Numbered from the stretch's first letter, positions 1-5,372 are shown. The stretch is DNA of 6,170 nt from Chloroflexota bacterium (GCA_024278015.1 JAJRUC010000485.1:1-6170); one strand, 5' to 3'. Made by a program: numbers and translations. The notes: generated by a model from the letters alone, not told the origin.

Positions 1-405
1 ATCCTGTTTGCCGTGCCGGCGGGCTATTTGGCCGGAAAGATCGGCCGCAAACATACCATCATCGCCGGTTTAACCGGGTTTCTGCTGGCAGTGAGCTTGA
101 TAGCCCTGACCCACAACCTGATTACCGTCATCATTGGTCTGGTGGTGGTGGGCGCATCGTGGGCGCTGGTCAACATCAACAGCCTGCCGATGGTGGTGGA
201 CAGTGTACCGCAGGACCGGCTGGGGGCCTACACCGGCATGTATTATTTTGCCTCAATGTCGGCGGCCATTCTTGGCCCCATTGCCGTCGGACAGGTCATC
301 GACGGCCTGGGCTACCGTTCCATATTTTGGGCGGCGGCGGCGTTTTTGTTGCTGGCTACCTTCTTTTTAAGCCGCGTCACCACCGGCGAAGCGCTGTCGG
401 AATAA
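1..405 (+). CDS. MFS transporter, C-terminal part (5' end outside window)
   Basis: This is the last 134 codons of an integral membrane secondary transporter; the frame is open from base 1, so the true start lies upstream. Seen: hydrophobic segments at about residues 20-37, 41-66, 75-102 and 107-125 of the visible part, and a major-facilitator motif-A-like loop at residues 8-18 (GYLAGKIGRKH), the short basic loop between two helices. The polar stretch WALVNINSLPMVVDS at about 56-70 resembles the SLC45/sugar-porter-like branch of MFS, which suggests but does not prove a sugar or glycoside substrate. The protein ends in a short hydrophilic tail. The GTG at 13 is internal to the helix-loop unit and is not a credible start. 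The next gene begins 24 bases after the stop on the same strand, so co-transcription is possible. MFS membership is secure; the substrate is unknown. Confidence 0.85.
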   Translation: MLFAVPAGYLAGKIGRKHTIIAGLTGFLLAVSLIALTHNLITVIIGLVVVGASWALVNINSLPMVVDSVPQDRLGAYTGMYYFASMSAAILGPIAVGQVIDGLGYRSIFWAAAAFLLLATFFLSRVTTGEALSE

Positions 406-415
406 AAAATTTACC

Positions 416-421
416 GGAAAG
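416..421 (+). promoter_or_regulatory. Ribosome binding site deciding the epimerase start
   Basis: GGAAAG lies 8 bases before the ATG at 430 and directly abuts or overlaps the in-frame GTG at 421. The spacing suits ATG 430 and rules against GTG 421. The site is a modest match to Shine-Dalgarno. Confidence 0.5.
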
Positions 422-429
422 TGACCACA

Positions 430-1359
430 ATGAATGTACTTGTCACCGGCGGAGCCGGGTTTATTGGGGCCGCGCTGGCTAATCGATTGCTGCCGGCAGG
501 GCATCATGTGCGGGTGCTGGATGATTTGAGCGCGGGCAACCCGGAGCGCTTGCACGCCGATATTCACTTTACGCGCGGCGATGTGACGGACAAGCCCAAA
601 TTGTGGGCCTTGCTGCACAAGGTCGATTGCGTCTATCATCTGGCCGCCCGCGTTTCTGTGCCGGAATCGATTTTGTATCCCCGCGAATACAACGCCACCA
701 ATGTGGGGGGCACCGTGGCCTTGATGGAAGCCATGCGAGACGCGGGCGTAAAGCGGGTGGTGCTGGCTTCGTCCGGGGCCATTTACGGCGAGCAAACCCA
801 AACCCTGGTCACAGAAATGTTGCGCCCCCACCCCACCAGCCCCTACGGCGTCAGTAAACTCAGCGCCGAACATTATGTGACCACCATCGGGCGGTTGTGG
901 GGCATAGAAACGGTCATTTTACGAATTTTTAACGCCTTTGGGCCGGGCCAACCGCTGCCGCCCGCCCATCCGCCGGTCATTCCCCTGTTCATTCAGCAAG
1001 CCCTGGGGGGCGGGTCGGTGACAATTTTTGGCGAGGGCAGGCAAGTGCGCGATTTTGTGTTCATTGATGATGTGGTGCATGCGTTGGTAACGGCTGCCAC
1101 CGCGCAGGGGGTTAATCAGCAAATTATCAACATCGGCTCCGGGGTGGGCACGTCTATCAATCAACTGGCAGAAATGGTGGGCCGGGTGACGCGCGCGGCC
1201 ATGCATATTTTGCGCGTCGGCACGGAAAGCGGCGGCGTTTCCCGGTTGGTGGCCGATATTGCCCAGGCTCAAACCTTGCTGGCTTACCGTCCGCAGACCA
1301 GCCTGCCGGCAGGATTGCAACTGACCATTGACAATGATGTCCGCTTTCGACAAAGGTAA
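430..1359 (+). CDS. NAD-dependent epimerase/dehydratase (extended SDR, UDP-glucose 4-epimerase-like)
   Basis: A cytoplasmic Rossmann-fold enzyme of 309 residues, a normal length for the GalE/extended short-chain dehydrogenase family, which acts on nucleotide sugars using bound NAD. Seen: the dinucleotide loop GGAGFIG at residues 7-13 right after the first strand; DD at 31-32 after the second strand, as expected for NAD rather than NADP; HLAA at 70-73; the catalytic serine region ASSGAIYG at 113-120; the Tyr-xxx-Lys pair as YGVSK, Y139 and K143; RIFNAFGP at 165-172; and RDFVFIDDV at 208-216, the usual substrate-side motif. The ATG at 430 is chosen because the family starts with this M-x-VLVTGG pattern and a ribosome site is well spaced; the GTG at 421 adds only three residues. 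It follows the MFS gene closely. The exact sugar and reaction (epimerase or dehydratase) cannot be read from the sequence. Confidence 0.9.
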   Translation: MNVLVTGGAGFIGAALANRLLPAGHHVRVLDDLSAGNPERLHADIHFTRGDVTDKPKLWALLHKVDCVYHLAARVSVPESILYPREYNATNVGGTVALMEAMRDAGVKRVVLASSGAIYGEQTQTLVTEMLRPHPTSPYGVSKLSAEHYVTTIGRLWGIETVILRIFNAFGPGQPLPPAHPPVIPLFIQQALGGGSVTIFGEGRQVRDFVFIDDVVHALVTAATAQGVNQQIINIGSGVGTSINQLAEMVGRVTRAAMHILRVGTESGGVSRLVADIAQAQTLLAYRPQTSLPAGLQLTIDNDVRFRQR

Positions 1360-1368
1360 AGGCCGGCC

Positions 1369-1707
1369 CTACAACCGTGTTTTGCGCCGCAACACAGAAA
1401 TGATGACGGTCATTAATCCCAATACAACAATCAGGCCGTAATCAGCCGCCGAATTGCCGCTTGGGCTGCGCCACATCAGCCGGGCCGTCGCCGTCAGCAG
1501 GGCAAAAACAATGGCTCCCCACAACAGCGTCATCCCCAGCCAGCGCAAGCCCTTCCCCGCGCCGCCCAGCAGCGATTTCACCTCACAGCCAAACGAACAA
1601 TAGCGTTCCCCGTCGGCCAAATCATTGGCAGAGGCTTCAAGTAGCTTGCCGCAGCGGGCGCATTGTTGGGTGCAGTTTTGTTCTTTCATAGACAGCCTTT
1701 TGTCCAT
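1369..1707 (-). CDS. Small zinc-ribbon protein with two predicted membrane helices, function unknown
   Basis: I do not recognise a named family. The 112-residue product has an N-terminal cysteine cluster (C12, C16, C19, C37, C41, including CARC at 16-19 and YCSFGC at 36-41) that looks like a zinc ribbon. Two hydrophobic segments follow, at about 54-77 and 88-106, and a basic tail RRKTRL, which suggests a cytoplasmic zinc-binding head anchored in the membrane. The ATG at 1707 directly follows the TAA stop of nth, so translation is probably coupled. A second in-frame ATG at 1689 (106 residues) has a better-placed AAAAGG six bases upstream and may be the real start; the cysteine cluster is intact either way. 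It converges on the epimerase gene with only 9 bases between the two stops. The gene is likely real; its role is unknown. Confidence 0.7.
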   Translation of the reverse strand: MDKRLSMKEQNCTQQCARCGKLLEASANDLADGERYCSFGCEVKSLLGGAGKGLRWLGMTLLWGAIVFALLTATARLMWRSPSGNSAADYGLIVVLGLMTVIISVLRRKTRL

Positions 1708-2403
1708 TTACCCGCAGTCTGCCCAATGTTGAAAATACGCGCACGAGTTTTGCAGCGGGCAGGCTTCGCAGCGCGGATTTCTGGCCCGGCAAATCTCCCG
1801 GCCCAGTCGAATCAAATTCAGGTGGGCTTCCAGATACGTTTCCGGGGGAAGCTGGGCTTCCAGCAGGTGATGCGCTTTTTCGGCGGAGGTTTTGGCCGGA
1901 ACAAGGCCCAGCCGCCCCGTGGTGCGATGCACGTGCGTATCTACCGGAAAGGCGGGCATACCCAATGAAAAGAGCAAAATAATCGATGCGGTTTTGGGGC
2001 CCACCCCCTTCATTTGAATGAGCCATACCCGCGCCTCTGCCACCGGCATGGCGCGCAAAAAATCAAGGCTCAATTCCCCCTGCTGCCGGGTGATAAACTG
2101 CAACGCGGCTTTGATACGCGGCGCTTTTTGGCGCGAAAGCCCCGCCACCCGAATGGCGGCCTCAATGCCGGCTGCGTCGCCGTCCCGTACCGCCTCCCAT
2201 GTGCCGAACTGTTCCCGCAAGCGGTTAAAGGCCCGGTCCCGGTTCAGGTCGGTGGTGCTTTGGCTTAAAATGGTGCTGACCAGTTCAGCCACCGGGGTTA
2301 GCGAAGGTCGCCAATTAACCGGGCCAAAAAAGGCCAGCAATTGACGGTGAATTTGCAATGCGCTGGGGGGTGTTTGTTTCGGGTTTCGGGTTTCGGGTTT
2401 CAT
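1708..2403 (-). CDS. nth: Endonuclease III, DNA glycosylase/AP lyase
   Basis: A base-excision repair enzyme that removes oxidised pyrimidines and cuts the abasic strand. Seen in the 231-residue product: ILSQSTTDLN at 45-54, the substrate-side helix typical of the family; the helix-hairpin-helix MKGVGPKTA at 131-139 with the catalytic lysine K137; the catalytic aspartate D155 in PVDTHVHR; and a complete [4Fe-4S] ligand set C205-x6-C212-x2-C215-x5-C221. All key residues for a bifunctional glycosylase are present. The ATG at 2403 is preferred over the TTG at 2442: the TTG lies inside a likely -10 box, has no ribosome site and adds residues foreign to the family, while GGAAC precedes 2403. The first ten or so residues are encoded by a heptamer repeat and look non-homologous, so an even later start near residue 16 is possible. 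It is the first gene of a two-gene minus-strand unit. Confidence 0.93.
   Translation of the reverse strand: MKPETRNPKQTPPSALQIHRQLLAFFGPVNWRPSLTPVAELVSTILSQSTTDLNRDRAFNRLREQFGTWEAVRDGDAAGIEAAIRVAGLSRQKAPRIKAALQFITRQQGELSLDFLRAMPVAEARVWLIQMKGVGPKTASIILLFSLGMPAFPVDTHVHRTTGRLGLVPAKTSAEKAHHLLEAQLPPETYLEAHLNLIRLGREICRARNPRCEACPLQNSCAYFQHWADCG
2376..2401. repeat. Tandem heptamer repeat (GTTTCGG, 3.7 units) at the nth start
   Basis: Three perfect units GTTTCGG (2376-2382, 2383-2389, 2390-2396) plus GTTTC form a 26-base perfect tandem array. On the coding (minus) strand it reads as GAAACCC-type repeats starting just after the nth ATG and encodes residues about 2-9. Heptamer tandem repeats of this general kind are known as dispersed short repeats in cyanobacteria and, from memory, in other phyla. 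Because the unit is not a multiple of three, a change of one unit would shift the frame relative to this ATG. Confidence 0.85.
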
Positions 2404-2441
2404 CGTTCCGGTCCAGGGTTGGAAGTGCCGGGATTGGGTCA

Positions 2442-2471
2442 ATTATATTGATGGGCAGGGGCGGCTCGCAA
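2442..2471 (-). promoter_or_regulatory. Candidate sigma70-type promoter for nth
   Basis: On the minus strand TATAAT (2447-2442) is preceded at an 18-base spacing by TTGCGA (2471-2466, four of six to consensus). Transcription would start near 2435 and leave a leader of about 30 bases before the ATG at 2403. The -35 box lies inside the palindromic repeat and the -10 box just beyond its edge. This is inferred from consensus match only. Confidence 0.4.
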
Positions 2472-2485
2472 ACCGCCCTTGCGGG
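2448..2485. repeat. GC-rich palindromic repeat, copy 1 (degenerate)
   Basis: This 38-base stretch matches 4686-4723 at 34 of 38 positions. The arms GCAGGGGCGG and CCGCCCTTGC can pair across an eight-base centre with one G-T mismatch. The centre has lost the perfect symmetry seen in copy 2. It lies between the divergent nth and chelatase genes. It is a REP-like dispersed palindrome; homology to copy 2 is clear, function is not. Confidence 0.75.
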
Positions 2486-2550
2486 CTACTCGGCATACGT
2501 CTTCCGGGCGCAATCGAGAAATGTCAATATATCCTGATTGCCAATTTCTA

Positions 2551-2579
2551 TTTCCATTTTCAACTATACTGACTATAAT
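2551..2579 (+). promoter_or_regulatory. Candidate sigma70-type promoter for the chelatase gene
   Basis: TTTCCA (2551-2556, four of six) and a perfect TATAAT (2574-2579) are separated by 17 bases in an AT-rich stretch that stands out from the GC-rich surroundings. Transcription would start near 2586, leaving a leader of about 37 bases that contains the ribosome site at 2607-2611. A second -10-like TATACT lies at 2565-2570. I see no cobalamin riboswitch in so short a leader. Confidence 0.5.
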
Positions 2580-2606
2580 TAATACCGATAAAAAATGCAA
2601 TAATGC

Positions 2607-2611
2607 AGGAG
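2607..2611 (+). promoter_or_regulatory. Ribosome binding site fixing the chelatase start
   Basis: AGGAG ends 11 bases before the ATG at 2623. This is a little long but clearly the best site in the region. It supports 2623 over the open reading frame that extends back to 2479, which crosses the promoter and would add 48 residues with no resemblance to the family. Confidence 0.65.
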
Positions 2612-2622
2612 CAAACATCCCT

Positions 2623-3753
2623 ATGCCTTCAATATTCCCCTTTACCGCAATTGTTGGTCAAGATCGCATGAAGATGGCCCTTGTTTTGAACGCCATCAAT
2701 CCTCAAATTGGCGGCGTTCTCATCCGGGGAGAGCGCGGCACGGCCAAATCCACGGCGGCCCGCGCGCTGGCCGCGCTGCTGCCGGAAATTCGCGTAGTGG
2801 CCGATTGCGCTTTTACCTGCAACCCGGATGCGCCGGAGCGGCTGTGCGATAATTGCAAAGAGCGCGTGAGCAACGGCGAAAGCCTGCCGGTGACGGTGCG
2901 GCGCACCAAATTTGTCAATTTGCCCGTCAGCGCCACTGAAGACCGGGTGGTGGGCACGCTGGATATTGAGAAAGCCATCAAGTTTGGGGAACGCCATTTT
3001 GAGCCGGGCGTTTTGGCCGGGGCCAATCGGGGGGTACTCTATGTCGATGAGGTCAACCTGCTGGATGACCACGTGGTTGACCTGCTGCTTGATTCGGCGG
3101 CGATGGGGGTGAACGTGGTTGAACGGGAAGGGATTTCGTTTAGCCATCCGGCCCGTTTTGTGTTTGTAGGCAGCATGAACCCGGAAGAGGGCGACTTGCG
3201 GCCCCAATTGCTGGACCGCTTCGCCTTGTGCGTGGATATTCACGGTATTCATGATTCGCAGGCGCGGGTAAAAATTCTGGAACGCACGCTTGAATACGAA
3301 CGCGATTCCGTCGATTTTTACGAAAACTGGCATCCTGAAGAAGAAAATCTTTCCCAAACCATTTCCCAGGCCCGCAAAATATTGCACCGGGTGGCCTACA
3401 CCCGGCGAGACCTGCAAATGATTGCCGGTTTAATGGCAGAGCTGGAAGTTGACGGCCATCGGGGGGATATTGTCATCCTCAAGGCGGCCATCACCCATGC
3501 CGCCTTTGAAGACCGGGAGCGGATAAATACCCGCGATATTCTGATTGCCGCCGAACTGGCCCTGCCGCATCGCCTGAAGCGACGCCCCCTGCAAGATACC
3601 GAAGCCCAGCTTTCGGCGTTGGCGGACCATTTGGAGCAAATGCGGGCCGATGCGGACGACGACGAGGCGGAAGGGCAGGTCAGTATGGGCGACGCGGCTC
3701 CGGTGGGGCAGGAAAAAAAAAAGACCCGGACGTTGACGAATCTGAAACAGTAG
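2623..3753 (+). CDS. chlI: ChlI/BchI-type AAA+ chelatase ATPase module (zero-frame product, N-terminal part of a ChlI-ChlD gene)
   Basis: The 376-residue product is an AAA+ ATPase that drives metal insertion into a tetrapyrrole together with a ChlD-type and a large CobN/ChlH-type subunit. Seen: start FPFTAIVGQD at 5-14, typical of the family; Walker A GERGTAKST at 36-44; a cysteine insert C62, C66, C75, C78; Walker B VLYVDEVNLL at 138-147; GSMNPEEGDLRPQLLDRF at 183-200 with the sensor asparagine and the arginine-finger region; and a sensor-2-like ALPHRLKRRPL at 313-323. After about residue 340 it becomes an acidic linker, then ends in a short tail TRTLTNLKQ that has no family counterpart. The tail follows an A10 run, and the ChlD-type continuation is in the -1 frame. 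It can therefore stand alone as the small subunit or be extended to 681 residues. ChlI-ChlD fusions of this type are usually annotated as cobaltochelatase subunits; magnesium is the alternative metal. Confidence 0.92.
   Translation: MPSIFPFTAIVGQDRMKMALVLNAINPQIGGVLIRGERGTAKSTAARALAALLPEIRVVADCAFTCNPDAPERLCDNCKERVSNGESLPVTVRRTKFVNLPVSATEDRVVGTLDIEKAIKFGERHFEPGVLAGANRGVLYVDEVNLLDDHVVDLLLDSAAMGVNVVEREGISFSHPARFVFVGSMNPEEGDLRPQLLDRFALCVDIHGIHDSQARVKILERTLEYERDSVDFYENWHPEEENLSQTISQARKILHRVAYTRRDLQMIAGLMAELEVDGHRGDIVILKAAITHAAFEDRERINTRDILIAAELALPHRLKRRPLQDTEAQLSALADHLEQMRADADDDEAEGQVSMGDAAPVGQEKKKTRTLTNLKQ
3717..3723 (+). other. Putative -1 frameshift site A-AAA-AAG in an A10 run
   Basis: An uninterrupted run of ten A (3713-3722) followed by G contains, in register with the zero frame, the heptamer A AAA AAG, the same slippery sequence used by E. 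coli dnaX. Slipping back one base makes the next codon GAC at 3723 and joins the ATPase module to the acidic/proline-rich linker and VWA module. Without slippage, TAG at 3751-3753 ends the chain nine codons later. Possible stimulators: a G-rich GGTGGGG at 3702-3708 upstream, and a stem pairing 3725-3729 and 3731-3732 with 3766-3772. Transcriptional slippage to A11, or an assembly error, would give the same fused frame. Confidence 0.65.
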
Positions 3754-4667
3754 ACGCCCCGCCGCCGCCGGGAACGCCCCCGCAGGCTGACCAATCGGAT
3801 TTGGCCGACCCCGGCCAAAACAAGACCACTCAAAAAGTGACCATCGGGCAAGCGTTTGGCGTAAAACGGCTGCAAACGCCGCTGGATAAAATGACCCGCT
3901 CGCAGGCCGGTCGGCGCAGCTACACCAAAACCGACCGCAAACGGGGCCGTTACATTCAGGCCCGTCCCTCTCGCAGCAAACCCAAAGATGTGGCCTTCGA
4001 TGCCACGTTGCGGGCCGCCGCCCCCTACCAGCGACAACGCGATAAAGGCAATCGGGCTTTTGCCATTGAACGGCAGGATATTCAGGAGAAGGTGCGGGTG
4101 CGCCGCACGGCCAATTTGATTTTATTTGCGGTAGATGCCAGTTGGTCTATGGCCGCCGCCGAGCGCATGGAAGCCACCAAAGGGGCCATTATGAGCCTGC
4201 TGACGGACGCTTACCAGCGCCGCGACCAGGTGGGATTGGTGGTTTTTCAAAGAGAAGAAGCCCGCATTGTGTTGCCCCCCACCTCAAGTATTTCGTTGGC
4301 TAAAAAGGCGCTGGCCAATGTGCCGGTGGGCGGCAAAACGCCCCTGTCTGCCGGCTTGTTCCTGTCGCACCAGATTTTGGCCCGGCACATGCAAACCCAC
4401 CCGGAAATGCGCCCCATGATGATTTTGCTGACCGATGGCGCGGGTAATGTGTCTATGTCCCGGCTGCCGGCCCAGGAAGAGGCGCACCAGATTGCCCGCC
4501 AAATTCAGCAGGATAATATCAAATCGGTGGTAATTAATATGGAACACCCCAGCTTCGACAGGGGGCTGACTCAGGCATTGGCCCTTGAACTGGATGCGCC
4601 CTGTTACACCCTGTCCCAGCTCAGGGCGGAAACTATCTATCAAACCGTTAAAGAGGCATTGCGCTAG
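3723..4667 (+). CDS. chlD: ChlD-type linker and VWA domain (C-terminal part of the ChlI-ChlD chelatase, read in the -1 frame)
   Basis: Joined to the upstream module it gives a 681-residue protein, a normal size for the fused chelatase family. Numbered in that fusion, residues 368-394 form an acidic/proline-rich linker (DPDVDESETVDAPPPPG and onward). A basic GRRSYTKTDRKRGRYIQAR region follows at about 430-448, then the ChlD signature DVAFDATLRAAAPYQ at 456-470. The VWA domain has a full metal-ion-dependent adhesion site: DASWS at 505-509, T573 in GGKTPLSAG, and D605 in LLTDG. The VWA part lets the medium subunit dock the ATPase ring to the large subunit. Independent translation is unlikely: the only early start is a TTG at 3801 with no ribosome site, and the family-like linker extends upstream of it to the A10 run. 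The stop TAG shares two bases with the inverted repeat that follows. Domain identity is very secure; mode of expression is inferred. Confidence 0.85.
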   Translation, partial: DPDVDESETVDAPPPPGTPPQADQSDLADPGQNKTTQKVTIGQAFGVKRLQTPLDKMTRSQAGRRSYTKTDRKRGRYIQARPSRSKPKDVAFDATLRAAAPYQRQRDKGNRAFAIERQDIQEKVRVRRTANLILFAVDASWSMAAAERMEATKGAIMSLLTDAYQRRDQVGLVVFQREEARIVLPPTSSISLAKKALANVPVGGKTPLSAGLFLSHQILARHMQTHPEMRPMMILLTDGAGNVSMSRLPAQEEAHQIARQIQQDNIKSVVINMEHPSFDRGLTQALALELDAPCYTLSQLRAETIYQTVKEALR

Positions 4668-4685
4668 TGTCGTGTCAAGTGTATT

Positions 4686-4723
4686 TTGATGGGCAGGGGC
4701 GGCTCGCGAGCCGCCCCTGCCGG
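4686..4723. repeat. GC-rich palindromic repeat, copy 2 (perfect 30-base palindrome)
   Basis: Positions 4692-4706 and 4707-4721 are exact reverse complements (arm GGCAGGGGCGGCTCG), so this can form a 15-base-pair hairpin or cruciform. It is the intact relative of the repeat at 2448-2485. In RNA the hairpin would be followed by the AU-rich ggagatatttta, so termination of the chelatase transcript here is plausible, although the tract is not a clean U run. Confidence 0.85.
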
Positions 4724-4734
4724 AGATATTTTAC

Positions 4735-4781
4735 TGTAGGGCACGATGTATTGTAGGGGCACGATGCATCGTGCCTCTACA
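4735..4781. repeat. Second palindrome family: full copy with an adjacent half copy
   Basis: Positions 4752-4781 form a 30-base palindrome (left arm TGTAGGGGCACGATG, right arm its complement with one mismatch). Just upstream, 4735-4748 repeats the left arm with one G missing, TGTAGGGCACGATG, making a direct repeat next to the palindrome. The sequence is unrelated to the GGCAGGGGCGG palindrome except for GC-rich arms. It lies inside the 4666-4826 element. Confidence 0.75.
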
Positions 4782-4833
4782 GGCGAGCCGGCATAAAACC
4801 CATCATTTAGCGCTTGACACGACACTGGACAAA

Positions 4834-5313
4834 TCAGGAGGGGGTGATAAAAATATCATTCAGGGCCGCCAGCGCATCGGGTACGCGCTTTCCGGTGATG
4901 ACGCAAGAAATTGTAGAGGTAGAGGTGCTGATAGCGATAATATTGATGGCCGCGACGCCCAATGCGCGACACACCTTGCCGGCAATGCCCGGCATCCTCC
5001 GAAAATCCGGCCCGAAGGCGCACACCAGGCTCACATCATCCTGCCGCATCAGTTTTTCGGCTTGAATTTGTAGCTTGAGCGCCTCTAAAATTTTGATGGC
5101 CCGGTTTGCGTCGGCCTGTTTGACGCAAAAAATAATGTGGTCCTTGCCGGAAAGGCCAATGGTTTGGGCCACAAATTCCAGATTTAGCCGGTTGTCTCCC
5201 ATCGCCGTCATAATTGTACCCGCTGTGCCGGGCTGAGAGGGCATGGCCAGGACGCTGATTAAGGTTAAATCTTCAACATGGGTAATGCCCCCAATTTGCA
5301 TCCGGTCAGACAT
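4834..5313 (-). CDS. Stand-alone tandem ACT-domain protein (aspartate-kinase regulatory-domain-like)
   Basis: The 159-residue product consists almost wholly of two ACT domains, small ligand-binding folds that usually sense amino acids. ACT1 spans about residues 17-82 with VLAMPSQPGTAGTIMTAMGD, and ACT2 about 94-157 with GPDFRRMPGIAGKVCRALG and INIIAISTSTSTISCVI. The second closely resembles the C-terminal regulatory half of aspartate kinase, including the Ile-Ser-Thr-Ser strand. No kinase domain is attached and none lies in the window. It could be a separate regulatory subunit, an aspartokinase beta-like product, or an orphan sensor acting on another enzyme. The ATG at 5313 is chosen because GGAGG lies five bases upstream; the TTG at 5325 overlaps that ribosome site. 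The gene converges on the chelatase and is divergent from the URO-D-family gene. The fold is confident; partner and ligand are unknown. Confidence 0.88.
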   Translation of the reverse strand: MSDRMQIGGITHVEDLTLISVLAMPSQPGTAGTIMTAMGDNRLNLEFVAQTIGLSGKDHIIFCVKQADANRAIKILEALKLQIQAEKLMRQDDVSLVCAFGPDFRRMPGIAGKVCRALGVAAINIIAISTSTSTISCVITGKRVPDALAALNDIFITPS

Positions 5314-5318
5314 AACGG

Positions 5319-5323
5319 CCTCC
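5319..5323 (-). promoter_or_regulatory. Strong ribosome binding site of the ACT-domain gene
   Basis: On the minus strand GGAGG is followed by five bases and then the ATG at 5313. It is the cleanest Shine-Dalgarno site in the window and excludes the TTG at 5325 as start. Confidence 0.75.
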
Positions 5324-5372
5324 AAATGATAATTGCTGAGAGTTTGCCCGCAAAAAACGAAGACACACTATC

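Larger units (their letters stand above)
4666..4826. mobile_element. MITE-like non-coding element with terminal inverted repeats
   Basis: A perfect 14-base inverted repeat, AGTGTCGTGTCAAG at 4666-4679 and its complement at 4813-4826, bounds a 161-base stretch without a gene. The repeat extends imperfectly to 28 bases (4666-4693 against 4799-4826, 22 of 28 matching). Two large palindromes lie inside. No transposase and no clear target-site duplication are present. It sits between convergent genes, so the hairpins may also act as a two-way transcription terminator. Mobility is inference; the inverted repeats are seen directly. Confidence 0.5.

Noticed and set aside
367..1353. Minus-strand open frames opposite the epimerase
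   Set aside because: They are antisense to a complete extended-SDR gene, with compositionally odd His/Gln/Ala-rich translations and no motifs.
1361..1368. GGCCGGCC palindrome between the convergent epimerase and zinc-ribbon genes as a terminator
   Set aside because: An eight-base palindrome with no loop and no following T run is too small to call a terminator.
2479..2622. 48-codon N-terminal extension of the chelatase ATPase
   Set aside because: It crosses the best promoter and the ribosome site at 2607-2611, starts in the palindromic repeat flank, and has no family resemblance; ATG 2623 begins the conserved domain.
2629..3417. Long minus-strand open frame opposite the chelatase ATPase
   Set aside because: Its protein has no recognisable domain and it lies fully antisense to a strongly conserved AAA+ domain; it is a by-product of GC-rich codon use.
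3801..4667. A separate chlD-like gene starting at TTG 3801
   Set aside because: There is no ribosome binding site before the TTG, and the family-like linker continues upstream of it in the same frame to the A10 run, so this is a continuation of the upstream gene rather than an independent gene.
4686..4781. CRISPR-like array from the repeated palindromes
   Set aside because: The repeats are two different palindromes with no regular spacing or set of unique spacers, and no cas genes are present.
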